From NCBI GenBank assembly GCA_000648925.1, contig JFHF01000058.1, positions 1-44,233 of the forward strand: 44,233 nucleotides of DNA, in the 5' to 3' direction. The notes under the pieces were generated by a model that saw only the letters and a list, made by a program, of their open reading frames with translations, had not been told where the DNA came from and made no database searches. Each line of letters opens with the position of its first letter. Position 1 is the first letter of the stretch. The stretch comes from Caballeronia jiangsuensis. Its GTDB lineage: Bacteria > Pseudomonadota > Gammaproteobacteria > Burkholderiales > Burkholderiaceae. Shown here in pieces: positions 25,070 through 33,629 of this stretch. The position numbers were made by a program, and so were the translations under genes.

Positions 25070-26395
25070 ATGAACGACAACGAAGTCAACAATCAGGACG
25101 ACGAGCACGCGGGACTCGTCGCGCTCGCGGCGGCATCGGTCGTCGTGGGCGCGGTGACGGGCGCGATCGGCGTGCTCTTTCGCTTCGCGCTCGAAAGCGC
25201 CGATGCATGGCGCAACGCGTTCGTCGCGTGGGCGCACGCGGGACACGACTGGGCCATCGTGCTCGTCGTGCTTGCGGCGACGACGGCCGCCGCGCTCGCC
25301 GCGTGGCTCGTCGCGCGCTTCGCGCCGATGGCGAGCGGCAGCGGCATTCCGCATGTCGAAGCGGTGCTGCACGGCAGATTGCCGCCCGCGCCGCTCGTGC
25401 TCATTCCGATCAAGTTCGTGGGCGGCGTGCTCGCCATCGGCGCGGGGCTCGCGCTCGGCCGCGAAGGGCCGACGGTGCAGATGGGCGCATCGATCGCGCA
25501 TGCCATCGGCACGTTCTTCAGGCGCAACGTCGTCGATTGCCGTGTGCTGCTCGCGGCCGGCGCGGGCGCGGGGCTCGCGACCGCGTTCAATGCGCCGATC
25601 GCGGGCGCCGTGTTCGTGCTCGAAGAACTCACGCGCCGCTTCGATGCGCGCACGGCGGTCGCGGCGCTCGGCGCATCGGCGAGCGCAATCGCAATGGCGC
25701 GTCTGCTGCATGGCGACTTCCCCGACTTCCACCTCCCGGCGCAACCGTTCCCCGGCTTTGAGATGACCGGCGCGCATCTGTTGCTCGGCGCGTTGCTGGG
25801 TCTCCTGGGCGCGGCGTATAGCCGCCTCATCGTCTGGACGCTCGACATCGCCGACTCTTTCGGGCCGTCCGGATCGGTGAAACACGCGACGATGCGCGCG
25901 GCGATCGTCGGCGCGGCGGTCGGCCTACTCGCCTGGTTCGCGCCGGATCTCGCCGGCGGCGGCGATGCGCTGACCGAACGCGCGCTTCTGGGCAGCGGCA
26001 CGCTCGCGGGCGTGGCGGCGATGTTCGCGTTGCGCTTCTTGCTCGGCCCGGTGTCGTACGCGGCGGGCGCGCCCGGCGGCATCTTTGCGCCAATGCTCGC
26101 GCTCGGTGCGCAGATGGGCCTCATGTTCGGCCGCGTGTGTCTCGACTGGTTCCCCGGCATGGCGCCCGCAACCGGCGACACGGGCACGTTCGCGGTGGTC
26201 GGCATGGCGGCGTTCTTCGTCGCGGTGGTGCGCGCGCCGGTCACGGGCATCGTGCTCGTCACCGAGATGACGGCGAGCTTCACCCTGCTCCTGCCGATGC
26301 TCACCGCCTGCTTCACCGCGATGGTCGTGCCGATGCTCCTGCGCGTGCCGCCGATCTACGATTCGCTCGGCGACCGGGCGGCCGAAAGGCGCTAG
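25070..26395 (+). CDS. CLC-family chloride channel/transporter
   Basis: A 441-residue CLC protein with about ten hydrophobic helices. Selectivity-filter motifs are present: GSGIPH at 90-95 (chloride-coordinating Ser91), GREGP at 130-134 with the gating Glu132, and GAPGGIFAPML in the C-terminal half. FVLEEL at 182-187 carries the Glu that corresponds to the proton glutamate (E203) of E. coli ClcA, and PPIYDSL near the end supplies the Tyr, so it is probably a Cl-/H+ exchanger rather than a channel. No CBS domains. GGAG lies 11 nt before the ATG. Divergent from the PLD gene across a 114-bp region in which I see no clear promoter. Confidence 0.93.
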   Translation: MNDNEVNNQDDEHAGLVALAAASVVVGAVTGAIGVLFRFALESADAWRNAFVAWAHAGHDWAIVLVVLAATTAAALAAWLVARFAPMASGSGIPHVEAVLHGRLPPAPLVLIPIKFVGGVLAIGAGLALGREGPTVQMGASIAHAIGTFFRRNVVDCRVLLAAGAGAGLATAFNAPIAGAVFVLEELTRRFDARTAVAALGASASAIAMARLLHGDFPDFHLPAQPFPGFEMTGAHLLLGALLGLLGAAYSRLIVWTLDIADSFGPSGSVKHATMRAAIVGAAVGLLAWFAPDLAGGGDALTERALLGSGTLAGVAAMFALRFLLGPVSYAAGAPGGIFAPMLALGAQMGLMFGRVCLDWFPGMAPATGDTGTFAVVGMAAFFVAVVRAPVTGIVLVTEMTASFTLLLPMLTACFTAMVVPMLLRVPPIYDSLGDRAAERR

Positions 26396-26510
26396 CGCCT
26401 GCGTCCTGCATGCGCGAGGCCGTTGCGGTAGTCTCGTCGATGGACGTTCGTTGCGCCGCGCTTCACACACGAAGCGCGACGCCCACCGGCTTCATCCACG
26501 AGGACACGCA

Positions 26511-27539
26511 ATGGAATATCGACATCTCGGTGCTTCGGGCTTCAGGGTTCCCGTATTGAGCTTCGGCACCGGCACTTTCGGCGGCAAGGGCGAATTCTTT
26601 CAGGCATGGGGCGAGACCGACGTGAGCGAGGCGCGCAAGCTCGTCGACATCTGCCTCGATGCGGGCGTCACGATGTTCGACACCGCCGACATCTACTCGC
26701 GCGGTTCATCGGAATCGATACTCGGCGAAGCGCTCAAGGGCCGGCGCGACAAGGTCATCATTTCGACCAAGGCGACGTTCCGCTTCGACGAGGACGATCC
26801 GAACGCTGTCGGATCGTCGCGCTTTCATCTCATCCAGGCCGTGAACGCGGCGCTCCAGCGCCTGCAGACGGATTACATCGATATCTTCCAGCTACACGGC
26901 TTCGATGCGAAAACGCCCGTCGAAGAGACGCTTTCCACGCTCGACGATCTCGTGCGCGCGGGCAAGATCCGCTATACGGGCGTGTCGAATTTCTCGGGCT
27001 GGCATCTGCAGAAATCGCTCGATGTGGCGGACCGCTACGGCTATCCGCGCTATGTCGCCAATCAGACGTACTACTCGCTCATCGGCCGCGATTACGAATG
27101 GGAGCTGATGCCGCTCGGCATCGATCAGGGCGTCGGCGCGGTGGTGTGGAGTCCGCTCGGCTGGGGACGTCTCACCGGCAAGATTCGCCGCGGTCAGCCG
27201 CTGCCCGAGACGAGCCGCCTGCACAAGACCGCCGACATGGGGCCGCCGGTGCCGGACGAGTATCTGTATCGCGTCATCGATGCGCTCGACGCCATCGCCG
27301 AGGAAACCGGCAAGACGGTGCCGCAGATCGCGCTCAACTGGCTGCTGCAACGTCCGACGGTGGCGACGGTGCTCATCGGCGCTCGCAACGAGGAGCAACT
27401 GCGGCAGAACCTGGGCGCGGTCGGGTGGAATCTGACTGCCGAGCAGGTGAAGAAGCTCGATGAGGCGAGCACGGTCAAGCCGGCGTATCCGTACTGGCAT
27501 CAGCAAGGATTCCCGGAACGCAATCCGTTCCCGGTTTAA
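26511..27539 (+). CDS. Aldo/keto reductase
   Basis: A 342-residue (beta/alpha)8 NADPH-dependent oxidoreductase. The catalytic tetrad is visible: Asp in MFDTADIYSRG, the Tyr of the same motif, Lys in ISTKATF and His in FQLHGFD. Further marks are RYTGVSNFSGW, NQTYYSLIGRDYEWEL, SPLGWGRLTGKI and VLIGARNEEQL, a pattern like the YajO/Gfo-type aldo/keto reductases. The substrate is unknown. The ATG at 26511 has AGGA about 8 nt upstream. It stands alone between the CLC gene and lysE, separated from lysE by a 137-bp regulatory region. Confidence 0.94.
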   Translation: MEYRHLGASGFRVPVLSFGTGTFGGKGEFFQAWGETDVSEARKLVDICLDAGVTMFDTADIYSRGSSESILGEALKGRRDKVIISTKATFRFDEDDPNAVGSSRFHLIQAVNAALQRLQTDYIDIFQLHGFDAKTPVEETLSTLDDLVRAGKIRYTGVSNFSGWHLQKSLDVADRYGYPRYVANQTYYSLIGRDYEWELMPLGIDQGVGAVVWSPLGWGRLTGKIRRGQPLPETSRLHKTADMGPPVPDEYLYRVIDALDAIAEETGKTVPQIALNWLLQRPTVATVLIGARNEEQLRQNLGAVGWNLTAEQVKKLDEASTVKPAYPYWHQQGFPERNPFPV

Positions 27540-27551
27540 GCGTGTCTAACG

Positions 27552-27573
27552 CGTGGCGGGCCGGCCCGCCACG
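27552..27573. other. 22-bp perfect GC palindrome after the aldo/keto reductase
   Basis: CGTGGCGGGCC is followed directly by its reverse complement. It could form an 11-bp stem with minimal loop in the transcript, but the flank is TTCTG rather than a T-run, so it is not a clear intrinsic terminator. It may instead stabilise the mRNA end or be a repeat seed. Confidence 0.6.
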
Positions 27574-27606
27574 TTCTGCATCCGTACCGGGAGGCTTCTC
27601 CGAATC

Positions 27607-27626
27607 TGTATCGGTACTGTACCGGT
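27607..27626. promoter_or_regulatory. Tandem TGTAYCGGT repeats upstream of lysE
   Basis: TGTATCGGT (27607-27615) and TGTACCGGT (27618-27626) are direct repeats with an 11-bp period. They overlap a GGTAC-T-GTACC palindrome. A related CCGTACCGG lies at 27582-27590 and CCCGTACAC at 27632. Such arrays resemble operators of GntR/MocR regulators that control amino-acid exporters in Burkholderiales; no such regulator gene is in the window. Confidence 0.45.
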
Positions 27627-27676
27627 TACGTCCCGTACACTTGGCGCCATTGAATCTGCAATTACCGGAGCGCGCC

Positions 27677-28291
27677 ATGCCCACCGAACTCCTGAATGCC
27701 CTGCCCGCCGCCGCGCTGTTCGCGCTGGTGACGACGATCACGCCCGGTCCCAACAACACGATGCTGCTCGCCTCGGGCGTCAATTTCGGCCTGAAGCGCA
27801 CGGTGCCGCACGTGCTCGGCATCAGCGCGGGCATGGCGATTCTCATGATCGCGGTCGGGCTCGGGCTGGCGCAGGCGTTCGAGCGTCTGCCGTTCCTCTA
27901 CACCGTGCTGGAAGCGGCGAGCGTCGCGTATCTGCTGTATCTGGCGTGGAAGATCGGCACGTCGTCATCGGTGCAGATGCGCGATGGCCAGGCCCGTCCG
28001 ATGCGTTTTCACGAAGCGATCGCGTTCCAGTGGATCAATCCCAAAGCGTGGATGATGGTGCTCACCGCCGCGACGACCATCCACTTGCACGCGAGCCTTT
28101 CGTTGAACGCGGCGCTGATGGCGCTGGTGCTGGTCGTGATCGGGCTGCCGTGCATCACGATGTGGGCCGCGTTCGGCATGTCGCTGCGGCGCTTTCTCGC
28201 GAATCCGCGCTGGCTGCGCATCTTCAATATCACGATGGCCGTGTTGCTCGTGCTGTCGCTGTATCCGATCGTCGCTCATTTCTTCGATTGA
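27677..28291 (+). CDS. LysE/RhtB-family amino-acid exporter
   Basis: A 204-residue inner-membrane exporter of amino acids or derivatives. Seen: the family signature TTITPGPNNTMLLASGVNFG in the first helix region, then GISAGMAILMIAVGLGLA, YTVLEAASVAYLLYLAWKI, FQWINPKAWMM (the loop motif of LysE proteins) and a terminal helix ITMAVLLVLSLYPIV. Six helices expected, length typical (about 205). The start at 27677 is supported by GGAG 6 nt upstream; the frame extends 45 codons further but only over the operator region. Confidence 0.94.
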   Translation: MPTELLNALPAAALFALVTTITPGPNNTMLLASGVNFGLKRTVPHVLGISAGMAILMIAVGLGLAQAFERLPFLYTVLEAASVAYLLYLAWKIGTSSSVQMRDGQARPMRFHEAIAFQWINPKAWMMVLTAATTIHLHASLSLNAALMALVLVVIGLPCITMWAAFGMSLRRFLANPRWLRIFNITMAVLLVLSLYPIVAHFFD

Positions 28292-28466
28292 TGCGTGAGG
28301 CGAAACGCGCGCTGCATCAAAAGCGCGCGCCCTCTTTGCCTCGAACGCCGGTCCGGTGCATACTGACCTTACGCGCCGGCACGCAAAATCTGCCGTCCCG
28401 CTTGCAAGTTTGGGACTGCGTTTCTTTCTCGCCAGCATCGTCTGTCCACTTGGCCGCTCGAACGAT

Positions 28467-28486
28467 CCTTAAGCGATCCTTTAAGG
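28467..28486. repeat. CCTTAA-N8-TTAAGG inverted repeat in the lysE-small gene spacer
   Basis: This lies in the 289-bp spacer 28292-28580, which otherwise holds only a weak GCGCGC hairpin near the lysE end (28306-28330) and the ribosome binding site of the next gene. GATCCTTAA and GATCCTTTAA also form a direct repeat here. A protein site is possible but unproven. Confidence 0.3.
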
Positions 28487-28580
28487 CGGCGTTTTCAGCC
28501 CGGCGCGTACATGCCTTGCTAGTCCGTTGGTTCGCGCCGAATCGTCGGCGCGGCTTTGAAATCTGTTCAAGGAGTACGCC

Positions 28581-28751
28581 ATGTCTGGAGCCAATCGCCC
28601 ATCCGGTCCCGCCACGCGCAAATCCCTCGACCTGGCCGATCAGATCGAACGCGATGAACTGGAGAACAACCTGCCGGATGCGCTCAACAGCGTCGACGAC
28701 GAAGATGATCTCGACGATGATTCCGACTCCGGTCGCACACAAGGTCGTTAG
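28581..28751 (+). CDS. Small acidic protein of 56 residues, unknown function
   Basis: Not recognised as a named family. MSGANRPSGP is followed by a short helix-prone part (KSLDLADQIERDELENN) and a strongly acidic stretch (SVDDEDDLDDDSDS), ending GRTQGR. Support for coding: a perfect AAGGAG (28569-28574) 6 nt before the ATG, a stop at 28749-28751, and a strong terminator shortly after. The acidic tail could mimic nucleic acid or bind cations; this is only a guess. The protein is predicted soluble and disordered. Confidence 0.75.
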   Translation: MSGANRPSGPATRKSLDLADQIERDELENNLPDALNSVDDEDDLDDDSDSGRTQGR

Positions 28752-28794
28752 CCTCGACAGCCGGGCCCGTCGCGCCGATTGAGACGCGATCCGC

Positions 28795-28829
28795 AACGCC
28801 GCAATGTCCTCGGTCATTGCGGCGTTTTT
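28795..28829 (+). terminator. Rho-independent terminator after the small acidic protein
   Basis: AACGCCGCAATG and CATTGCGGCGTT form a perfect 12-bp stem around an 8-nt loop, followed by a short T-run. Confidence 0.92.
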
Positions 28830-28953
28830 GCATCGTGCATCGCTGGGCACGCCCGTTGCTTTGAACGATGCGCGGCAAAATCCGATGAGCGAAAGCGGCG
28901 GCTTCGGCCCGCCTGCGAATCAACCGGTCAACCGATCTCCAAGGGAGGGCTTC

Positions 28954-29115
28954 ATGCTCCGTTACGCTGTCATCTTCTTCATCATCGCGATCATCGCGGC
29001 CTTCTTCGGCTTCGGCGGCATCGCCACGGGCGCGGCGGAAATCGCCAAGATCCTGTTCTTCATTTTCATCGTGATCTTTCTGGCGACCTTGCTGCTCGGC
29101 GTGTTCAGGCGATGA
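28954..29115 (+). CDS. DUF1328 (YtjA-family) small membrane protein
   Basis: A 53-residue, two-helix inner-membrane peptide: MLRYAVIFFIIAIIAAFFGF, then GGIATGAAEIAKI, then LFFIFIVIFLATLLLGVFRR. This is the exact pattern of UPF0391/YtjA. The function is unknown; members are often stress-induced. GGAGG lies about 6 nt before the ATG. An upstream extension of the frame has no such support. A terminator follows. Confidence 0.93.
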   Translation: MLRYAVIFFIIAIIAAFFGFGGIATGAAEIAKILFFIFIVIFLATLLLGVFRR

Positions 29116-29146
29116 GGCTGTCCACGTAGCAGGCTCGACAAACGAG

Positions 29147-29182
29147 AACGCGCGGCCCCTGTTCGAGGCCGCGCGTTTTTTT
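29147..29182 (+). terminator. Rho-independent terminator between DUF1328 and wspR
   Basis: AACGCGCGGCC and GGCCGCGCGTT form an 11-bp stem with a 9-nt loop and a long T-run to 29182. The two genes are convergent. Confidence 0.94.
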
Positions 29183-29204
29183 GCCCGTTAAAAAACGCGG
29201 CAAG

Positions 29205-30323
29205 TCAGGTAATGATCACCCGATTCTTCCCATCCCGCTTCGCCCGATAGAGCGCGAGATCGGCCGCTTCGACGAGTTGCTTCAACGCGTCGTCGTACGT
29301 AGCCATCTGCGTCGCACCGCCGACGCTGATCGTCACACGCCCGCTCGCCGAACCGGTATGCGGCACATCGAGCGCCTCGACCGCGATGCGTATCTTCTCG
29401 CCGAGTAGCCGCAATCCCGGCGCCGACGACGACAGCAACACCACGGCGAACTCCTCGCCGCCGAAACGCGCGGCGAGATCGGTGGGGCTATTGAGGTTCG
29501 TCTCGATCGTATGCGCGACGAGCTTCAGCACATCGTCGCCGGCGACGTGTCCATAGGTATCGTTGTACGACTTGAAGTTATCGACATCGATCATCAGGAA
29601 ACCGATGGCCGCATGCTCGCGCGCCGCACGCCGCCATTCGGCATTCAGATAGTCATCGAGACGGCGGCGATTCGACAAACCCGTCAGTCCGTCCGAATTG
29701 GTCAGCCGCTGCAATTCCAGATTCGTTTCGAGCAGCTTCTGCTGCGACTGACGCAGCGCGCGATACGCCTCGTCGCGCTGCAACAGGTTCTGATACGAAC
29801 GCGAGTGATAGCGCACGCGCGCGACGAGCTCGATCGTATCGGGCAGCTTCACGAGGTAATCGTTCGCGCCCGCCGCGAACGCCGCGCTCTTGATACGCGG
29901 CTCTTCCTTCGTCGAAAGCACGATGATCGGAATGTCGCGCGTCGCGGGATGCTCGCGGTACTGACGCACGAGCGTCAGGCCATCGACGCCGGGCATCACG
30001 AGGTCTTGCAGAATCACGGTCGGCCGCGTCTCCTGCGCGGTGCGCAGTGCCTCTTCCGGATTCGCGCAGTAATGCAGATCGACGTTCGCCTCGTCCGCGA
30101 GCGCGCGGCGCAGCGCCTCCGCGATGATCGCCTGATCGTCCACGAGCAGGACCATCACCGGCAACTCGGCCGCGGGCGGCGCGTTCAACGCGGCTGCCAG
30201 CAGATCGGACACGGCGCGCTCGTCCGCCATCGCACGCGAGCCCGCGCGCTCGATGCTCGCCGCCGCAGCCGACGCGGCCCGTCTCGCGCGCTCGGCCAGC
30301 GGATCGGGATGAGGAAGTTTCAT
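29205..30323 (-). CDS. wspR: Diguanylate cyclase response regulator WspR, I-site lost
   Basis: A 372-residue output protein of the Wsp surface-sensing system that makes cyclic di-GMP. An N-terminal Ala/Arg-rich extension (1-54) precedes a receiver domain with phosphoacceptor Asp107 (VILQDLVMPGVDG), a coiled-coil linker (about 172-208) and a GGDEF domain with GGEEF at 288-292. The inhibitory site, RxxD six residues before GGEEF in P. aeruginosa WspR, is SPTD (279-282) here, so the Arg is missing and product inhibition is probably weak. The start at 30323 has AAGGA 7 nt upstream. It is 46 nt after the wspF stop and is the last gene of the operon. Confidence 0.95.
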   Translation of the reverse strand: MKLPHPDPLAERARRAASAAAASIERAGSRAMADERAVSDLLAAALNAPPAAELPVMVLLVDDQAIIAEALRRALADEANVDLHYCANPEEALRTAQETRPTVILQDLVMPGVDGLTLVRQYREHPATRDIPIIVLSTKEEPRIKSAAFAAGANDYLVKLPDTIELVARVRYHSRSYQNLLQRDEAYRALRQSQQKLLETNLELQRLTNSDGLTGLSNRRRLDDYLNAEWRRAAREHAAIGFLMIDVDNFKSYNDTYGHVAGDDVLKLVAHTIETNLNSPTDLAARFGGEEFAVVLLSSSAPGLRLLGEKIRIAVEALDVPHTGSASGRVTISVGGATQMATYDDALKQLVEAADLALYRAKRDGKNRVIIT

Positions 30324-30369
30324 GAACGTGTCCTTTATTGAGTGCTTATCGGTTGGTTCGTTGCGTTTA

Positions 30370-31368
30370 TCAATCGAATGCCGTGGCGATTGCGCCGGCG
30401 ATGCGCGGCAGCGGCAGGATCGACACCGCCGCATTGAGCGCGGCCGCGGCCTTCGGCATGCCGTACACCGCGCTCGTCGCCTCGTCCTGCGCGATCGTGT
30501 GATAGCCCTTCGCGCGCATCGCCTTCAGGCCGATGGCGCCGTCGCGTCCCATGCCTGTCAGCAGCACGCCGATCGCGCGTCCGGTCCAGCGCTCGGTCAC
30601 GCTCTGAAAGAACACATCGACGGAAGGCCGGTAAGGCAGTTGCTCGGGATGCGCGGTGTAGCCGAGACGCGTGGCATCGGCGAAATGGAGATGGTCGTTG
30701 GTCGCGGCGAGCAGCACTTCGCCCGGCACGGGTTTGTCGCCTTCGCGTGCGACACGCACGGGCAGCGCAGATTGCGCGTCGAGCCACTGCGCCATGCCTT
30801 CCGCGAACGCGCGATCCACGTGCTGCACGATGACGGTCGCCGCCGCGAAGTCCTTCGGCAACGCGCCGAGCAGCGTCGCGAGCGCGGCCGGGCCGCCCGC
30901 CGATGCCCCGATGGCGACGAGCCGCGCATTGCTTCTCGGCAGGCTCATCGCGCTCGCGGACGACGCACTGTACGACGCGAGCCGCGCGCCGATCTGGTCG
31001 ATCTTCGCGATCAACGCCGCCGCGCCGCGCCGCGCATCGGCGCCGGCGAGCGCGGGCGTATCGACGGCATCGAGCGCGCCCGCGCCCATCGCTTCATACA
31101 CGCGCCACGCGTTCGCGCCGACATCCACGGTGACGACGAGTATCGCGCACGGCGAACGCGCCATGATGGTCCGCGACGCCTGCACGCCATCGACGTTCGG
31201 CATCACGAGATCCATCAGCACGACATCGGGCGTGTGCGCCGCGCAATAGTCGATCGCCTGCTGACCGTCGTGCGCGACCCACGCGATCTCGAAGTCGGGC
31301 CGCGCCGCGAGCGCGCGCCGCAGCGCTTCCACAGCGAGCGAAACGTCGTTGACGATGCCGATTTTCAT
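30370..31368 (-). CDS. wspF: WspF, CheB-like protein-glutamate methylesterase
   Basis: A 332-residue CheB homologue that removes methyl groups from the WspA receptor and so dampens signalling. Seen: receiver domain with Asp53 (VLMDLVMPNVDG) and a catalytic domain with Ser156 (GASAGGP), His183 (VQHVD) and Asp276 (LTGMGRDG), the complete triad. In Pseudomonas, loss of wspF locks WspR on and gives wrinkly colonies; this copy looks intact. The ATG overlaps the wspE stop as ATGA. Confidence 0.96.
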   Translation of the reverse strand: MKIGIVNDVSLAVEALRRALAARPDFEIAWVAHDGQQAIDYCAAHTPDVVLMDLVMPNVDGVQASRTIMARSPCAILVVTVDVGANAWRVYEAMGAGALDAVDTPALAGADARRGAAALIAKIDQIGARLASYSASSASAMSLPRSNARLVAIGASAGGPAALATLLGALPKDFAAATVIVQHVDRAFAEGMAQWLDAQSALPVRVAREGDKPVPGEVLLAATNDHLHFADATRLGYTAHPEQLPYRPSVDVFFQSVTERWTGRAIGVLLTGMGRDGAIGLKAMRAKGYHTIAQDEATSAVYGMPKAAAALNAAVSILPLPRIAGAIATAFD

Positions 31369-33629
31369 GATTTCGCCTCGCCGATGAGATCGCGCACAGC
31401 GTCGATGAGCGCCTGATCGTGGAAACTGCCTTTCGCGAGGTAATAGTCCGCGCCGGCATCGAGGCCGCGCTGACGGTCTTCCGCGCGATCCTTGTACGAC
31501 ACGATCATCACCGGCAGGCCGGAGAGTTGCGCATCGCGCTTGATGAGCGTGACGAGTTCGATGCCGTCGAGACGCGGCATGTCGATATCGGTGATGACGA
31601 GATCGAAGCGTTCGCCGCGCACCGCATTCCAGCCGTCCATGCCATCGACCGCGACGGATACGTCGTAGCCGCGCGACGCGAGCAGCTTGCGTTCGAGCTC
31701 GCGCACGGTGAGCGAATCGTCGACGACGAGCACGCGCTTCGCGCTCGTCACGGCGGCGCGCGCCGCGCCCGCGCCGACGCGCCCGAGTTCGCCGCTGCCG
31801 ACGAGCTTTTCGACCGAGCGCAGCCAGTCGTCGAGATCGGCGATGAGCAGCGGGTCGCCGTTTTCCATCAGCGCGCCCGCCGCGATGTTGCGCACCTTGC
31901 CGAGCCGCTTGTCGAGCGGTTGCACGACGAGCATGCGCTCGCCGAGAAAGCGGTCGATGACGATGCCGTAGCTCGCCGCGCCCTGCCCGATCACGACGAC
32001 GTTGAGCGCATCGCTCGCCGCTTCGAATGCGGCGGTCTGCAGAATCTGATGCGCGGTGACGAGGCCGACGCGCTTGCCATCGAACGAGAAGTGCTGCTGG
32101 CCTTCGAGCGTGTCGATGGCGCTCGCGGGCAGCACCAGCGTGCGCGCGACATGCGCGAGCGGGAGGCCGTAAGGCTCGCCCGCGACCTCGACGATCAGGC
32201 TGCGGATCACCGAGAGCGTGAGCGGAAGTTGCAGCGTGAAGCGCGTGCCCGCGGCTGCTTCCTGCGTCACGCGCACGCTGCCGCGCACTTGCCGCACGAC
32301 GTCCTGCACCGCATCGAGACCGACGCCGCGCCCGGATACATCGGTGACGGCATCGCGCATCGAGAAGCCGGGCAGGAAAAGGAATTCGAGCAGTTCGGCT
32401 TCGGTGAGACGATGCGCGGTGTCCTCGTTCGCCAGGTTCTTGCGCACGACGGCGCGGCGCAGTGCATCGAGATCGACGCCCGCGCCGTCATCCGACACGC
32501 TGATGAAAAGCGAACCCGCGCTATGGCGCGCTTCGAGCGTGATCGTGCCGGTTTCGGGCTTGCCGAGCGCGCGTCGCAACGAGGCTTCCTCGATGCCGTG
32601 ATCGACCGCGTTGCGCAACAGATGACCGAGCGGCGCGTCGAGCAGATCGAGAATGTCGCGATCCACCTGCGTCGTCTCGCCCGCGATGACGAGGCGCACG
32701 TCCTTGCCGAGCCCGCGCGCGACATCGCGGACCATGCGCGCGAAGCCGCCGGTCGCATCGACGAAAGGACGCATGCGGCACGCGAGCGCTTCGTCGTAGA
32801 TCTGCTGTGCGAGATGCGTCGAACGGCGATCGAAGTTTTCCAGTTCCGCGAGACGCTCGCTCAACTGACGATGCGCTTCGGCCGTCAGCCGCCGTACTTC
32901 GTCGAGCGCGGCGTGCGCGCGTGCATCGAGTTGCGTCGCGTTCGTTTCGGTGAGCGTTTCGTGCAGACGTTCGAGCGCGCGGCTCGCATCGTGCTGGATG
33001 CGCTTCACGCGCAGCATCGATTGCGAAAACGGCTTCAGCCAGCGCGATTCGACGAGCGATTCACCCGAATGGCTCAACAGGCGATCGAGCGTGTCGGCGC
33101 GCATACGCAACATGCGGGCTTCGTTCGTGCGCGAAGGCGCGAGAACCGGTTCGGGCGTTTCGTCGAGCGTGAGTTCTTCCGAGAGATCCGCTACGACGTA
33201 ATTCGAAAGCGGCGCTTCGGCCGCTTCAGCGCCTTCGAGACGCGCATTGAGCGCATCGACGAATGCATCCACGTCGCGTTCGAGCGCCGTTTGCGCATCG
33301 ATGTCGCGCGCCTCGCCGATCTGCACGATCAGATCGACGCCGCGCAGCAACATGTCGATATGGCCTGCATCGAGCACGACGCGCCCGTCCTGCGCGGCGA
33401 CGAAGCAATCTTCCATCACATGCGCGAGCGTCACGCCGACCGGCACGCCGACCACGCGCGCCGCGCCCTTCAGCGAATGCGCGGCGCGCATGCACGCTTC
33501 GAGCGTGACGGGATCGCGCGGTGCGCGTTCGAGCGCGATGAGGCCATCGGAAAGAATCTGCGCCTGACCGCGCGCTTCTTCCTGAAAGAGTTCGAGCAAC
33601 GACGACCGGCCCGGATCGATGCTCGTCAT
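31365..33629 (-). CDS. wspE: WspE, CheA-type hybrid histidine kinase with receiver domain
   Basis: A 754-residue kinase that phosphorylates WspR and WspF. Domains in order: HPt with His51 (AAHSLKGAARVV), a dimerisation region, a HATPase with LLRNAVDHGIE (N box), DDGAGVDLDALR and GRGVGLDAV (G boxes), a CheW-like domain (about 480-610), and a C-terminal receiver with VVDDSLTVRELE and phosphoacceptor Asp681 (VITDIDMPRLDG). The order is that of P. aeruginosa WspE. Both junctions, with wspD before it and wspF after it, are ATGA overlaps. Confidence 0.97.
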   Translation of the reverse strand: MTSIDPGRSSLLELFQEEARGQAQILSDGLIALERAPRDPVTLEACMRAAHSLKGAARVVGVPVGVTLAHVMEDCFVAAQDGRVVLDAGHIDMLLRGVDLIVQIGEARDIDAQTALERDVDAFVDALNARLEGAEAAEAPLSNYVVADLSEELTLDETPEPVLAPSRTNEARMLRMRADTLDRLLSHSGESLVESRWLKPFSQSMLRVKRIQHDASRALERLHETLTETNATQLDARAHAALDEVRRLTAEAHRQLSERLAELENFDRRSTHLAQQIYDEALACRMRPFVDATGGFARMVRDVARGLGKDVRLVIAGETTQVDRDILDLLDAPLGHLLRNAVDHGIEEASLRRALGKPETGTITLEARHSAGSLFISVSDDGAGVDLDALRRAVVRKNLANEDTAHRLTEAELLEFLFLPGFSMRDAVTDVSGRGVGLDAVQDVVRQVRGSVRVTQEAAAGTRFTLQLPLTLSVIRSLIVEVAGEPYGLPLAHVARTLVLPASAIDTLEGQQHFSFDGKRVGLVTAHQILQTAAFEAASDALNVVVIGQGAASYGIVIDRFLGERMLVVQPLDKRLGKVRNIAAGALMENGDPLLIADLDDWLRSVEKLVGSGELGRVGAGAARAAVTSAKRVLVVDDSLTVRELERKLLASRGYDVSVAVDGMDGWNAVRGERFDLVITDIDMPRLDGIELVTLIKRDAQLSGLPVMIVSYKDRAEDRQRGLDAGADYYLAKGSFHDQALIDAVRDLIGEAKS

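Noticed and set aside
24956..25885. N-terminal extension of the PLD protein
   Set aside because: It is Arg/Asp-rich low-complexity translation antisense to the CLC gene, and MSQANHDEPF is a normal start.
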